This document shows positions 1-7,412 of a DNA stretch of 64,000 nucleotides, one piece after another (the first letter of the stretch is position 1; each line of letters starts with the position of its first letter). The translations under genes were made by a program, and so were the position numbers. The notes beneath the pieces were generated by a model. The model had not been told where the DNA came from. It worked only from the letters and a program-made list of their open reading frames with translations, and did no database searches. This DNA is from Pseudomonas furukawaii (GTDB taxonomy: Bacteria; Pseudomonadota; Gammaproteobacteria; Pseudomonadales; Pseudomonadaceae), in assembly GCF_002355475.1 (NCBI RefSeq), contig NZ_AP014862.1:2356001-2420000 (forward strand), given 5' to 3'.

Positions 1-643
1 CATGGACCTCGTCGAGGTAGGTGAGGGCGTTGTAGCGCTTGGCGACCTTGACGATCTCGGCGATGGGCGCAATGTCGCCATCCATGGAGTAGACCGACTC
101 GAACACCACGATCTTGGGGTGGTCCAGCGGATAGCCAGCGAGGATCCGCTCCAGGTGCTCGACGTCGTTGTGGCGGAAGATCTGCCGCGGGTTTGGCGTC
201 GAGCGGATGCCGTTGACGATCGACGCGTGGTTGAGTTCGTCGCTGATCACCACGCAGTCGGGGAGGCGCCTCAGCAGGCACTGGATGGTCGCGTCGTTGG
301 AACCGAAGCCGGTGGGGAACACCAACGCCGCTTCCTTGCCGTGCCAGTCGGCCAGGCTGGCCTCCAGGCGGGCATACACTTCGTGCGAGCCGCCGATATT
401 GCGCGAACCGCCCGAGCCGGCGCCGTAGGTTTCCAGCGCTTCGTGCATCCGTTGCCGAACGACCGGGTGCTGCGACATGCCGAGGTAATCGTTGCTGCAC
501 CAGACGACCACCGGCTCCTGGTCGTGGCCTTCCAGTCTGGCCAGGGGGAATTGGCCGCAGATGCGGCTGAGGGTGGTGAAGGTGCGGTACTGGTTGGAGG
601 ACTTCAATGTCTCCAGTTGTTCTCGAAGAAGTGCTTGGTACAT
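1..643 (-). CDS. hemA: 5-aminolevulinate synthase (ALAS), C-terminal part outside window
   Basis: PLP enzyme of the alpha-oxoamine synthase family; ALAS condenses glycine and succinyl-CoA to 5-aminolevulinate. The 214 visible residues carry SNDYLG, ETYGAGSGGSRN, SDELNHASIVNGIR, ESVYSMDGDIAPI and YLDEVH, which fit ALAS better than KBL or BioF. The lysine that binds PLP lies beyond the window edge. The ATG at 643 follows an AAGGAG seven bases upstream. A divergent regulator starts at 800. Most gammaproteobacteria make ALA by the C5 route, so this is probably an accessory copy (for special metabolism or extra heme); that role is inference. Confidence 0.85.
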   Translation of the reverse strand, partial: MYQALLREQLETLKSSNQYRTFTTLSRICGQFPLARLEGHDQEPVVVWCSNDYLGMSQHPVVRQRMHEALETYGAGSGGSRNIGGSHEVYARLEASLADWHGKEAALVFPTGFGSNDATIQCLLRRLPDCVVISDELNHASIVNGIRSTPNPRQIFRHNDVEHLERILAGYPLDHPKIVVFESVYSMDGDIAPIAEIVKVAKRYNALTYLDEVH

Positions 644-799
644 CCCTTTGTCTCCTTAGCAAATTGATGACACGTCGATGTGTGCTTCCTCATCAAGCAA
701 GTGCCCTGGCACGCGCGTTTGCGGCAGGGCCGGGGTATTCTTCTCGCGATTTATGGGGGTTACAATTTGACTGTTTATGCTGTTACTGGAGGTAATCGG

Positions 800-1654
800 A
801 TGAGCGCACCTCGCACACTCGAACGCACTCGGGCAGAGCTGGCCGAGTTCCTGCGTAGTCGCCGCGAACGCATTTCGCCGGAAGAGGTGGGATTGCCCGC
901 TGGCAGCCGAAGGCGCACACCGGGCCTGCGTCGCGAGGAGGTCGCCGCTTTGGCGGGGGTGGGGTTGTCCTGGTACACCTGGCTGGAACAGGGGCGGGAC
1001 ATCAGCGTGTCCGCGACCTTCCTCGATAACCTCTCGCGGACGCTCAAGCTGGATGCCACCGAGCGTCGTCACCTGTTCCTGCTGGCCCATCAGCGCCTGC
1101 CGCCGGAGCCCGGACGCACCTGGTGCGTGGTCCCGCCGCTGATCCATCGCCTGATGGCGGACATCCCGATGCGCCCGGCCTATGTGCTCAACCTGCGTTG
1201 GGATGTGCTGGCCTGGAATGCCGCCGCGGACCGGGTCTTCGGTTTCTCCGCACTGCCGGCAGATCGCCGCAACCTATTGTGGATGCTGTTCACCAGCCCG
1301 GCCATGCGCGTGTTGTTCAACCCCTGGGAGGAGCAGGCGTTGCAGATCCTCTCCAGCTTTCGGCGTGACTTCGTACGGGCCACCCAGGATCCGGAGATTG
1401 CCGCCTTGGTGAAGGACCTGGAGAAGGCCTCGCCCGACTTCAAGGCCGGGTGGCGACAGCAGGACATCCATGGCCCCTGCCAGGGCATTCGTCACCTGCA
1501 TATCGAGCCGATCGGCCCGATGGTGTTCGAGCACACCACGCTGACCATCGACGAGGATCGCCACCTGCGCCTGGTCTACTACGCAGCCAAGGAGGGCCAG
1601 CCGGAGAGCCGCTCCTTCGAGCAATGGCTGCAGCAGGAGCCGACGCTGGCTTAG
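800..1654 (+). CDS. XRE-family regulator with MmyB-like ligand-binding domain
   Basis: DNA-binding regulator of 284 residues. An N-terminal helix-turn-helix (about residues 12-75, with TPGLRREEVAALAGVG and WYTWLEQGRD) is followed by an MmyB-like domain (about 100-270, with WDVLAWNAAAD and LLWMLF), a fold thought to bind a small ligand, possibly a fatty acid. The ATG at 800 has GGAGG eight bases upstream, so an earlier in-frame start at 680 is not needed. It is divergent from the ALAS gene and is the obvious candidate to control it, but no operator was identified. It ends 12 bases before the convergent relaxase gene ends. Confidence 0.85.
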   Translation: MSAPRTLERTRAELAEFLRSRRERISPEEVGLPAGSRRRTPGLRREEVAALAGVGLSWYTWLEQGRDISVSATFLDNLSRTLKLDATERRHLFLLAHQRLPPEPGRTWCVVPPLIHRLMADIPMRPAYVLNLRWDVLAWNAAADRVFGFSALPADRRNLLWMLFTSPAMRVLFNPWEEQALQILSSFRRDFVRATQDPEIAALVKDLEKASPDFKAGWRQQDIHGPCQGIRHLHIEPIGPMVFEHTTLTIDEDRHLRLVYYAAKEGQPESRSFEQWLQQEPTLA

Positions 1655-1666
1655 CGTGGCGGTCGC

Positions 1667-3613
1667 TCAGTCAATCGCCGGACCACGCGGGCGCCCCAAT
1701 TGCCAGGACACGCTGTTGCCCCGGACCACGGCAGAGAGGTGCTGCCCAAGCCGGGGCTCGATTACCGGCTTCCAGGGCACCAGGCTGAAGCCCACGCCAT
1801 CATCGAGCATCGCGAAGCGCCCGCTGGCCAGTTGCACGGCACGCCGATAGATCCCGCTGACACGCTCACCGTCAGCGGTTGGGCGGTACCGCAGGCCCGT
1901 CTGTGCTGCGATCTCCTGGGCTGTAACCGATAGCTCGCGTTCACGCAGGGTGCCCAGCAGGTTGCGAGCGAGCACGACGCGCTGCCCCTGGCGTTCGGCC
2001 AGGCCTTGTTCCACCAGGACATCAGCACGTTGCCTGAGCGCTTCGCGGACCTGCCGGCCGAAACCAGCATCTGCCAGCCCCTGATTGCCCCCGATCAACT
2101 GCTGATCCAGCCAGGTTGCACCTATGGCACGGACCTGCCGCTCCACCGAGAGCGGTGTGCGCAACTCGATGACCAGATCGACACGGCGCTGGGCGTCATG
2201 CTGCCGGCCCCGTTCCGGCAGATCGGCGGGGACCCGCCAGACGCCTTCCTCCAACCGCTCCACGATGCCGGCGCGATGCAGGGCTTCCAGGCGGCGTACA
2301 TGGCGTTCGACCTCAGCCTCGGGAGGCTCCTGCTGGCCGCTCCGTGACCTGGCCAGGATGAGGTGATTGTCGGTGCGATATACGCCGTCTACGGCCAGCG
2401 CAACAAGCGAGCCATCCACCGCACGAGGCTCGCTCATCGTGCGCGCCTCCACAACGGCGCCGATGGGGTAGTCGGCCAGCTCCGAGCCGGCCGGCAGCGC
2501 CAGGTAATGGGCCTTGCCGTCGAGTCCATCCACCACCAGGTAGCCGCGGTCGTGCAGTTCATCAGCCAGCCCTTTGGCTACCACCTGGCCGATCAGCGCC
2601 GGGCCGCCGCCCGGCTCGAAGACCGCAAACTCCCGCTGCGTGCGACCCATGGCCCGTTGCAGGGTGCGCAGGATATCGCCGCGCTCACCCAAGGCGCGCA
2701 ACGTTGCCTCGGTGTCGTCGCGCATGACCCATTGCCCGGGCTGACCTTCGTGAGCCAGGCCCAGCCGCTGAAGGTGTTGCAGCCGACCGATCAGCAGCTG
2801 TCGACCTGGATGGTGGGCGAGAGTCTTCACATGCAGCACGCCTGCCTCGCGTTCGCGCAGGAGGGTGCGATCCAGGCTGGTCCAGCGTTCCTGTTGCACC
2901 TCGCGCTGCAGGCTGCGCTGGATCTCCAGTTCGGTGCGTGGGCCGAGCCACTCGGTGGCCAGTTCCGCAGCGCGATTACGCATGCCCTCGGCGATGTAGT
3001 CGCGGGCAATGACCAGGTCCTTGCCGGTGTCGTCCTTGCCCCGCAGGACGATGTGCGTGTGTGGGTTATCGGTGTTCCAGTGATCGACTGCCACCCAGTC
3101 GAGACGCGTGCCCAGGTCGGCCTCCATCCGGCTCATCAGGTGGCGGGTGTAACTCCGCAGGTCATCCAATTGTTCGGCGTCCTCGGGCGAGACAATGAAG
3201 CGGAACTGGTGTCGATCTTCCCGGCCGCGTGCCTCGAAGGCCTCCACGTCGGCCTGGTCGCTCAGCGGGCCGTAGGCCTTGCCCGGCTCCCCCTCACGAC
3301 TCACACCGTCGCGCTCGATGTAGCGCAAGTGGCTGAGGGTCGAGCGCTTGCCGGCCTGACGCAGGTTCACCAGGCGCGTCTTGATGGTGACCCGACGGGC
3401 GTTGGCTGATTGCTGCTGCCTGCTGAAACGTGCGGCGACATGGCCGCGACCGAGCCGTGCGCCGGGCTGCTGGCCGGCTTTGCGCGGCTTGCCGATGCCC
3501 GCCTTGTTGGCCTGGCGCAGCACCTGGTTGACGAAGGCTTGGCCGCGTTGCTGCGGCTTGCCCGGCTGCGGACGAAAGCGCGATTCGTCGCCGGGATGGC
3601 TTCCCTTGCTCAT
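1667..3613 (-). CDS. rlxS: VirD2-type relaxase with DUF3363 domain
   Basis: Relaxase (648 residues) that would nick the element at oriT and stay covalently bound to the transferred strand. The N-terminal half has the expected features: Tyr98 in HLRYIERDG as the likely nicking tyrosine, then a histidine cluster at His178, His185 and His187 (NPHTHIVL) for metal binding. The rest matches the long C-terminal region called DUF3363 in relaxases of Tn4371-like elements. The ATG at 3613 has a GGAGGAG site. The genes upstream (TraF, ParA, RepA) are the usual neighbours in such elements; the DUF2840 gene often found next to it was not seen. Confidence 0.88.
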   Translation of the reverse strand: MSKGSHPGDESRFRPQPGKPQQRGQAFVNQVLRQANKAGIGKPRKAGQQPGARLGRGHVAARFSRQQQSANARRVTIKTRLVNLRQAGKRSTLSHLRYIERDGVSREGEPGKAYGPLSDQADVEAFEARGREDRHQFRFIVSPEDAEQLDDLRSYTRHLMSRMEADLGTRLDWVAVDHWNTDNPHTHIVLRGKDDTGKDLVIARDYIAEGMRNRAAELATEWLGPRTELEIQRSLQREVQQERWTSLDRTLLREREAGVLHVKTLAHHPGRQLLIGRLQHLQRLGLAHEGQPGQWVMRDDTEATLRALGERGDILRTLQRAMGRTQREFAVFEPGGGPALIGQVVAKGLADELHDRGYLVVDGLDGKAHYLALPAGSELADYPIGAVVEARTMSEPRAVDGSLVALAVDGVYRTDNHLILARSRSGQQEPPEAEVERHVRRLEALHRAGIVERLEEGVWRVPADLPERGRQHDAQRRVDLVIELRTPLSVERQVRAIGATWLDQQLIGGNQGLADAGFGRQVREALRQRADVLVEQGLAERQGQRVVLARNLLGTLRERELSVTAQEIAAQTGLRYRPTADGERVSGIYRRAVQLASGRFAMLDDGVGFSLVPWKPVIEPRLGQHLSAVVRGNSVSWQLGRPRGPAID

Positions 3614-3962
3614 GTTCGGGCTCCTCCAAGTTGATCGCAGTACGGCGTAACAGGCACGCTTTCTGGCCAGTGCTTCTGCAGGGAAAACACGTTTTCGGCA
3701 CCTGGCGACACCGGCGCGGTGTCGCCGCCAACCCCCGTGCAGACTGCTTTCCGGGCCAGCGAAGTGCTGCCCCCTTTTATCTTGCCCTCCGCTTTTTCCC
3801 GGCCTTGGTGCTTCTGGAGTCAGTGATCAGGTAGGACAGACCGGGCCTCGGCGCAGGCCTGAACGGGCAGGCGAGGGCATGACCAACTGCACAGTGGCGG
3901 CGCTCGACTGCGCACCCCGAGCACACACCAACTGCGGTCGGGTCGACATGGGAACGACCTGT
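3614..3962. other. Intergenic region upstream of relaxase with perfect hairpin
   Basis: No convincing gene in these 349 bases. A perfect inverted repeat lies at 3704-3726 (10-base arms GGCGACACCG / CGGTGTCGCC, 3-base loop), with a shorter one near 3682-3695 (GAAAAC-ac-GTTTTC). The position just upstream of the relaxase gene is where oriT is often found, so this is a candidate transfer origin. No clear VirD2 or IncP nic-site consensus was seen. The hairpin lacks a T-tract on either strand, so it does not look like a terminator. Confidence 0.4.
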
Positions 3963-4487
3963 TCATTGACTCGACTCCAGCAACAACGGCTGCGCCCGAC
4001 CGATCACCGTGCTGGCCGGGACGGGCCCGAAGTAGCGGCTGTCGAATGACTCCGGGTTGGTGCTGAGCAGGAACAGTTCATCGACCGCCAGGCGCCGACA
4101 CCCGTGCCAGGCGGGTAGCGCGCGACCTTGTCGATCCTTGCGCAGTTGTCTGGCGACCAACGCGCCGTCGATGCGCACCTGATTGCCCAGCACGCACACC
4201 TGCTGCGCTGCCCTGGCCGCCACGGTTTTCAGTAGCGGTACGTTCGCCGGCAGGTAGCCTCGTCGTGCCGCCAGGCTCATGACCCCGGGCGGCAGGTGGA
4301 GCAGCACCAGGTTGCCAACTGAAATCGAGCGGGCAGGCTCAATGCGGTACCAACCGATGGGCACGCTGTCGGACGCGTTGTAGACGAGCAGTGGCGGCGA
4401 CGTCGCGTGCGCTGCCCATCCCAGGAGGATCAGGCTGCCAGCTACCAGTGCCAGTGGTCGCCACGCACCGCGAGTACCCGCTGTCAT
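3963..4487 (-). CDS. traF: TraF-like S26 family peptidase
   Basis: Serine peptidase (174 residues) of the signal peptidase I clan; in IncP-type systems TraF processes the conjugative pilin and cyclises it. One N-terminal membrane segment (about residues 10-28) precedes the catalytic serine in SDSVPIGWY (Ser41) and the general-base lysine in PLLKTVAA (Lys87). The C-terminal STNPESFDSRYFGPV motif is typical of the family. The start overlaps the end of the upstream ribbon-helix-helix gene by four bases, indicating translational coupling. Confidence 0.88.
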   Translation of the reverse strand: MTAGTRGAWRPLALVAGSLILLGWAAHATSPPLLVYNASDSVPIGWYRIEPARSISVGNLVLLHLPPGVMSLAARRGYLPANVPLLKTVAARAAQQVCVLGNQVRIDGALVARQLRKDRQGRALPAWHGCRRLAVDELFLLSTNPESFDSRYFGPVPASTVIGRAQPLLLESSQ

Positions 4488-4735
4488 GGCGTGACCTCCG
4501 GAAACTGCTGCTCCAGCACCTCGCGCAGCATCTCCGCCATGGTCACGCCTCGGTCGAAGGCCGCCCGCTTGATGCGCGTGCGCAGCGCCGGCGTCACGTC
4601 CAGCGTCAGCCGAGCGCTGTAGCGCTCGACCTTGCCGTGGTCGATGGCGGCGCCCTCGCGTATCCAGGCCTCGACCAGTGGTTCGGCCAGCGGGCGTGCA
4701 CCGATACCGATGCGCTTGCTGCTCATGTCGACCAC
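4484..4735 (-). CDS. Ribbon-helix-helix partition-like protein
   Basis: Small basic protein (83 residues) whose second half (ARLTLDVTPALRTRIKRAA, then a GVTMAEMLREVL helix) reads as a ribbon-helix-helix DNA-binding fold. It overlaps the end of parA by 13 bases and the start of traF by four, so it is cotranslated with both. The likely role is the DNA-binding partner of ParA (ParG/Omega-like), by analogy with other ParA-RHH pairs. An internal Met at residue 4 could be the true start. Confidence 0.7.
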   Translation of the reverse strand: MVDMSSKRIGIGARPLAEPLVEAWIREGAAIDHGKVERYSARLTLDVTPALRTRIKRAAFDRGVTMAEMLREVLEQQFPEVTP

Positions 4736-5361
4736 CTCAACAACTCATCCACCAGGCTGCTGACCTCGCGTGCGGCGGCGCTGTCCGGCGCCAGTTCGCG
4801 TGCCAGGCGACCGGCTGCCACGCTCTCGGCGAAGACGATGCGCTGGCGCACCTCGGCCTGCAGGGCGGGCAGTGGCTGGTCGGCGAGGGCGCTGCGGGCT
4901 TCCCGGCCAATCACCGTGGTACTGATGCGTCGGTTGATGGCGAATGCCGCGCGCAGGGTAGGGCGGAACACCTGCGCCTCGCGGATCAGGTTGACCATCT
5001 CCGCGCTGGCCCAGAGGTCATAGGGACTGGGCTGCACCGGGATCAATACACGATCGGCCGCCAGCAGCGCCGAGCGGGCGAGGGCGGCGATGCGGGGAGG
5101 GCCGTCGATGATCACATGGTCGGCGCGTCGGGCCAGCTCCGGGGCTTCCTGGTGCAGTGTCTCACGCGCAAGGCCAACCGCGCTGAACAGCCGTGGCAAC
5201 CCCTGCTGGCTGCGTCGCTGAGTCCAGTCCAGGGCCGAGCCCTGCGGGTCGGCATCGAGCAGGATCACGTTCAGCCCGCGCAGGGCCAGTTCGCCGGCGA
5301 TGTGGGTGGCCAGGGTGGTCTTACCGACCCCGCCCTTCTGGTTGAGCAGGGCGATGATCAT
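4723..5361 (-). CDS. parA: ParA family ATPase
   Basis: Partition ATPase of 212 residues. It has the deviant Walker A motif KGGVGKTT near the N-terminus (residues 9-16), the switch motif LLDADPQGSALDW, and the DGPP motif of Walker B. In integrative elements ParA-type proteins stabilise the excised, replicating circle. It sits between the putative iterons and the ribbon-helix-helix gene, in the order usual for Tn4371-like elements. The start has no strong Shine-Dalgarno but begins directly at the conserved MIIALLNQKGG. Confidence 0.9.
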   Translation of the reverse strand: MIIALLNQKGGVGKTTLATHIAGELALRGLNVILLDADPQGSALDWTQRRSQQGLPRLFSAVGLARETLHQEAPELARRADHVIIDGPPRIAALARSALLAADRVLIPVQPSPYDLWASAEMVNLIREAQVFRPTLRAAFAINRRISTTVIGREARSALADQPLPALQAEVRQRIVFAESVAAGRLARELAPDSAAAREVSSLVDELLRWST

Positions 5362-5428
5362 GGCCGGATCTCCCCAGCCAAGTCGCCCTGATCAACGCCT
5401 GTCCACAGATGAGCGCTGGCCCAATAAC

Positions 5429-5458
5429 AAGTTAGAGCTTTTAAGTTAGTAAAGTTAA
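5429..5458. repeat. AT-rich AAGTTA direct repeats near putative origin
   Basis: Three copies of AAGTTAG/A start at 5429, 5443 and 5452 in an AT-rich stretch that stands out from the GC-rich surroundings. Together with the iteron-like repeats at 5503-5566 and DnaA-box-like words (TGTCCACAG at about 5400, GTTATCCCC at about 5590), this resembles the unwinding part of a plasmid-type origin. Confidence 0.5.
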
Positions 5459-5502
5459 GAGAGGCCGGAGGCCCCGCCAGCCGTGGCTTGCAGAGCAGTT
5501 TG

Positions 5503-5566
5503 TGCGCCTGATGGCACGATAGTCGTGCGCCTGATAGCACGAGCCCGGTTGCGCCTGATAGCACGA
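5503..5566. repeat. Three iteron-like 17-bp direct repeats (putative oriV)
   Basis: TGCGCCTGATAGCACGA is present exactly at 5526-5542 and 5550-5566, and with one change (ATGG for ATAG) at 5503-5519. The repeat starts are 23 and 24 bases apart, about two helical turns, as in iterons bound by Rep proteins. The first two copies contain a GTGC...GCAC inverted core. They lie directly 3' of repA and 5' of parA. Binding by this RepA is inference. Confidence 0.7.
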
Positions 5567-5605
5567 GTGAATTCACAGCTTTTCCGCAGGTTATCCCCGT
5601 GCCGT

Positions 5606-6448
5606 CTACGGCACGGGCCGAAAGGCCAGCAGCTCGATCGAAGGCGGCATCCGGACGATGTCCAGGTGGTACCCCGGTAGCGACTGGCGAGTGACCAGGG
5701 TGCGCAGGTCCTTGGCGAAGTCCGAATAGCGCGCTGTGCTTCCCGACTTGCGGTACAGGTGGCGAAAGTCGAACTGCCAGCCATCCTCCTGCTTGCCGCC
5801 ATGCTTGCGCACCAGGCGGTACAGCCAGCGTTCGATGCCGCCGGTGAGGCGGAAGTAGGCCGGGTCGATGGTCAGCACCAGGGCCTGGTCGAGCACCCCG
5901 CGGTAGAACCAGTCCGGCAGGATCAGCTCGATCCCCAGTGGCCGACCATCGGGTGCGGCCAACTCCTTCCACTCGTTGATCCAGGAAAACCGATGCAGGC
6001 GCCGGCCGGTGGTTTCGCGGAGCGAGGTGGCGACGCTGGTCGATTGCAACCGATCCAGGGCCGCCTTGAGGCGCTGGTAGTCGCGCAGCGACGTCCCGCG
6101 GCCGATGAAGCGTAGGATCTGGTAGGGCGTCGCGCGCATCAGCCGCGAGGTCGGAATGCCCGCATCGCGTGCCTCGACGATCTGGCTGGCCGCCCAGATC
6201 AGGATGTCGGCATCCCAGATCGTGGCGATGCCGTGCTCCAGCGTGCCCTCCACACGCACCGTCACGCCGCCGGAGCGGAAATCGATCGGGACAGTGCGCC
6301 GTGACTTGGCCAGCGAGAAGAACGGATGCGCCATCAGGTCCTGGGCGTCGCGCGGTGCCATGTCGCCCGGCAGGGCGCGGAACAGATCCAGTTGCTCGCT
6401 CTGTGCGGATTGATCGAGCACGCCAGGTTTCATGGGCAAGGGCTTCAC
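5606..6448 (-). CDS. repA: Replication initiator protein A
   Basis: Protein of 280 residues matching the RepA family found on broad-host-range plasmids and Tn4371-like elements. Recognisable family stretches include HPFFSLAKSRR, ADILIWAASQI, TPYQILRFIGRGTS, FSWINEW and GGIERWLYRLVRKH. It would initiate replication of the excised circle at the adjacent iterons. The first Met overlaps the stop of the upstream helix-turn-helix gene by four bases (ATGA), so the two are coupled. Met6 is an alternative start. Confidence 0.88.
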   Translation of the reverse strand: MKPLPMKPGVLDQSAQSEQLDLFRALPGDMAPRDAQDLMAHPFFSLAKSRRTVPIDFRSGGVTVRVEGTLEHGIATIWDADILIWAASQIVEARDAGIPTSRLMRATPYQILRFIGRGTSLRDYQRLKAALDRLQSTSVATSLRETTGRRLHRFSWINEWKELAAPDGRPLGIELILPDWFYRGVLDQALVLTIDPAYFRLTGGIERWLYRLVRKHGGKQEDGWQFDFRHLYRKSGSTARYSDFAKDLRTLVTRQSLPGYHLDIVRMPPSIELLAFRPVP

Positions 6449-6810
6449 TGGTCATCACGCGCAGCTCCCGGGTGGCGGTCGAGGTACTCGGGATCGAAGG
6501 TGGTCTCGAAACTGCGCTCACTGGCCCAGGCTTCGAGATCGGTCAGGGCATACATCACCCGCCGCCCGAACTTGTGAAAGCGCGGCCCGCCGCCGATCAC
6601 CCGCTGCTTCTCCAGCGTGCGTGGGGAAAGCCGCAGGAAGGCCGCTGCCTCGTTGTTGGTGAGGTAGCGAGGGGAGACCAGCGACGCTTGCGCCTCAGCA
6701 GGCCCTGCTGTGGGCCGCATCGCGTGCGTCGTTGGCCCGGCTTTACGGTGCAGCGGGGAGTCGAGGTCGATGCGACGCCGGTGATGAGTGAGATCGGGTG
6801 AGTGCGACAT
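6445..6810 (-). CDS. AlpA/excisionase-like helix-turn-helix protein
   Basis: Protein of 121 residues. The central part (YLTNNEAAAFLRLSPRTLEK...FHKFGRRVMYALTDLEAW, about residues 49-98) is a MerR/AlpA-type winged helix-turn-helix as in excisionases and phage AlpA regulators. The ATG at 6810 follows a strong GGAGGACACAGC site. Its stop overlaps the repA start. In related elements this gene sits at the head of the repA-parA operon and probably regulates it. Confidence 0.8.
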   Translation of the reverse strand: MSHSPDLTHHRRRIDLDSPLHRKAGPTTHAMRPTAGPAEAQASLVSPRYLTNNEAAAFLRLSPRTLEKQRVIGGGPRFHKFGRRVMYALTDLEAWASERSFETTFDPEYLDRHPGAARDDQ

Positions 6811-7278
6811 GCTGTGTCCTCCGTTGATGTGGGAGGTGCACCGTGCGGCAGTGGTCGCGCTCGATCATGCCGGGTTGGGTCCGGGCGAATGTGAAGGCGA
6901 GAGACGCGCGAATTGATACCCGAACGGTCTTAGCGCTGACCAGACACGCCCATCCAGGCGGGCGACGCTCGGCGATAAACAGGCAGGTAAGGATTCGGGC
7001 GTGCAGCATTACGATTTTGCGGATCTACGGCTTTCCGCAAAACCTGAAAACCGTATTGGCGGATTTCCGTAAATCCGTAAAAGCGTAAATCCGCTTCCCC
7101 ACAGATCCGTAAAACCGTGGGTACGGATCTACGGATTTGAGCAAAAACGTAAGACCACAACGGTCTGAATCTGCTGGTGCAGCAACGCAGCGGCTGCAGG
7201 CCGATCGCGATGGGCTAGTTCCCCTGCATCAGCCTGCCGGGGCGCGGGTGGCCGACAGGACAGGGGCGCAAGAAACAA
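6811..7278. other. Intergenic region with clustered CGGAT repeats
   Basis: No gene supported. Between about 7018 and 7140 there are at least seven copies of CGGAT or its complement ATCCG, several as CGGATCTACGG (7018 and 7126 areas) or ATCCGTAAA, in both orientations and irregularly spaced. This lies upstream of the alpA-repA-parA operon. It may be a regulator-binding array or a partition site for the ribbon-helix-helix protein. No terminator precedes it. Confidence 0.4.
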
Positions 7279-7300
7279 GGCACCGGGTCGCCCCGGTGCC
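7279..7300 (-). terminator. Rho-independent terminator of ardA remnant
   Basis: Perfect 9-base arms GGCACCGGG / CCCGGTGCC with a four-base loop; on the minus strand it is followed by TTGTTTCTT. The same hairpin occurs at 9596-9617 downstream of the intact ardA, showing common origin of the two segments. Confidence 0.75.
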
Positions 7301-7310
7301 CTACGCTGGT

Positions 7311-7381
7311 CTAGCGATTCCAGAACACGTGCACCTGCTCGAAGCCGGTTTCCAGGGCGAACAGTTCGCCACCAATCTCCA
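7311..7381 (-). pseudogene. ardA: 3' remnant of an ardA gene
   Basis: The last 22 or so codons of an ArdA antirestriction gene, ending LETGFEQVHVFWNR, identical over those 14 residues to the intact ardA at 9629. The residues just before differ (EIGGELFA versus EYSGDVFT), so it comes from a different ardA allele rather than a recent copy. Homology stops at about 7382, just before the hipA stop codon at 7413. This places the hipBA pair between an ardA stump and an intact ardA. Confidence 0.8.
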
Positions 7382-7412
7382 TGGGGGGCCGGCATCCAGT
7401 GATGATTTGGAT

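Noticed and set aside
2-667. Plus-strand open frame of 221 codons at the left edge
   Set aside because: It is antisense to the ALAS gene, which has clear family motifs and a ribosome-binding site.
5503-5566. CRISPR array
   Set aside because: Only three 17-base repeats with 6-7 base gaps; spacing and size fit iterons, not CRISPR repeats and spacers.
5358-6521. Minus-strand frame of 387 codons over repA
   Set aside because: Out of frame with RepA, no family similarity, Arg/Pro/Gly-rich as expected for a shadow of GC-rich DNA; it would also cover the iterons.
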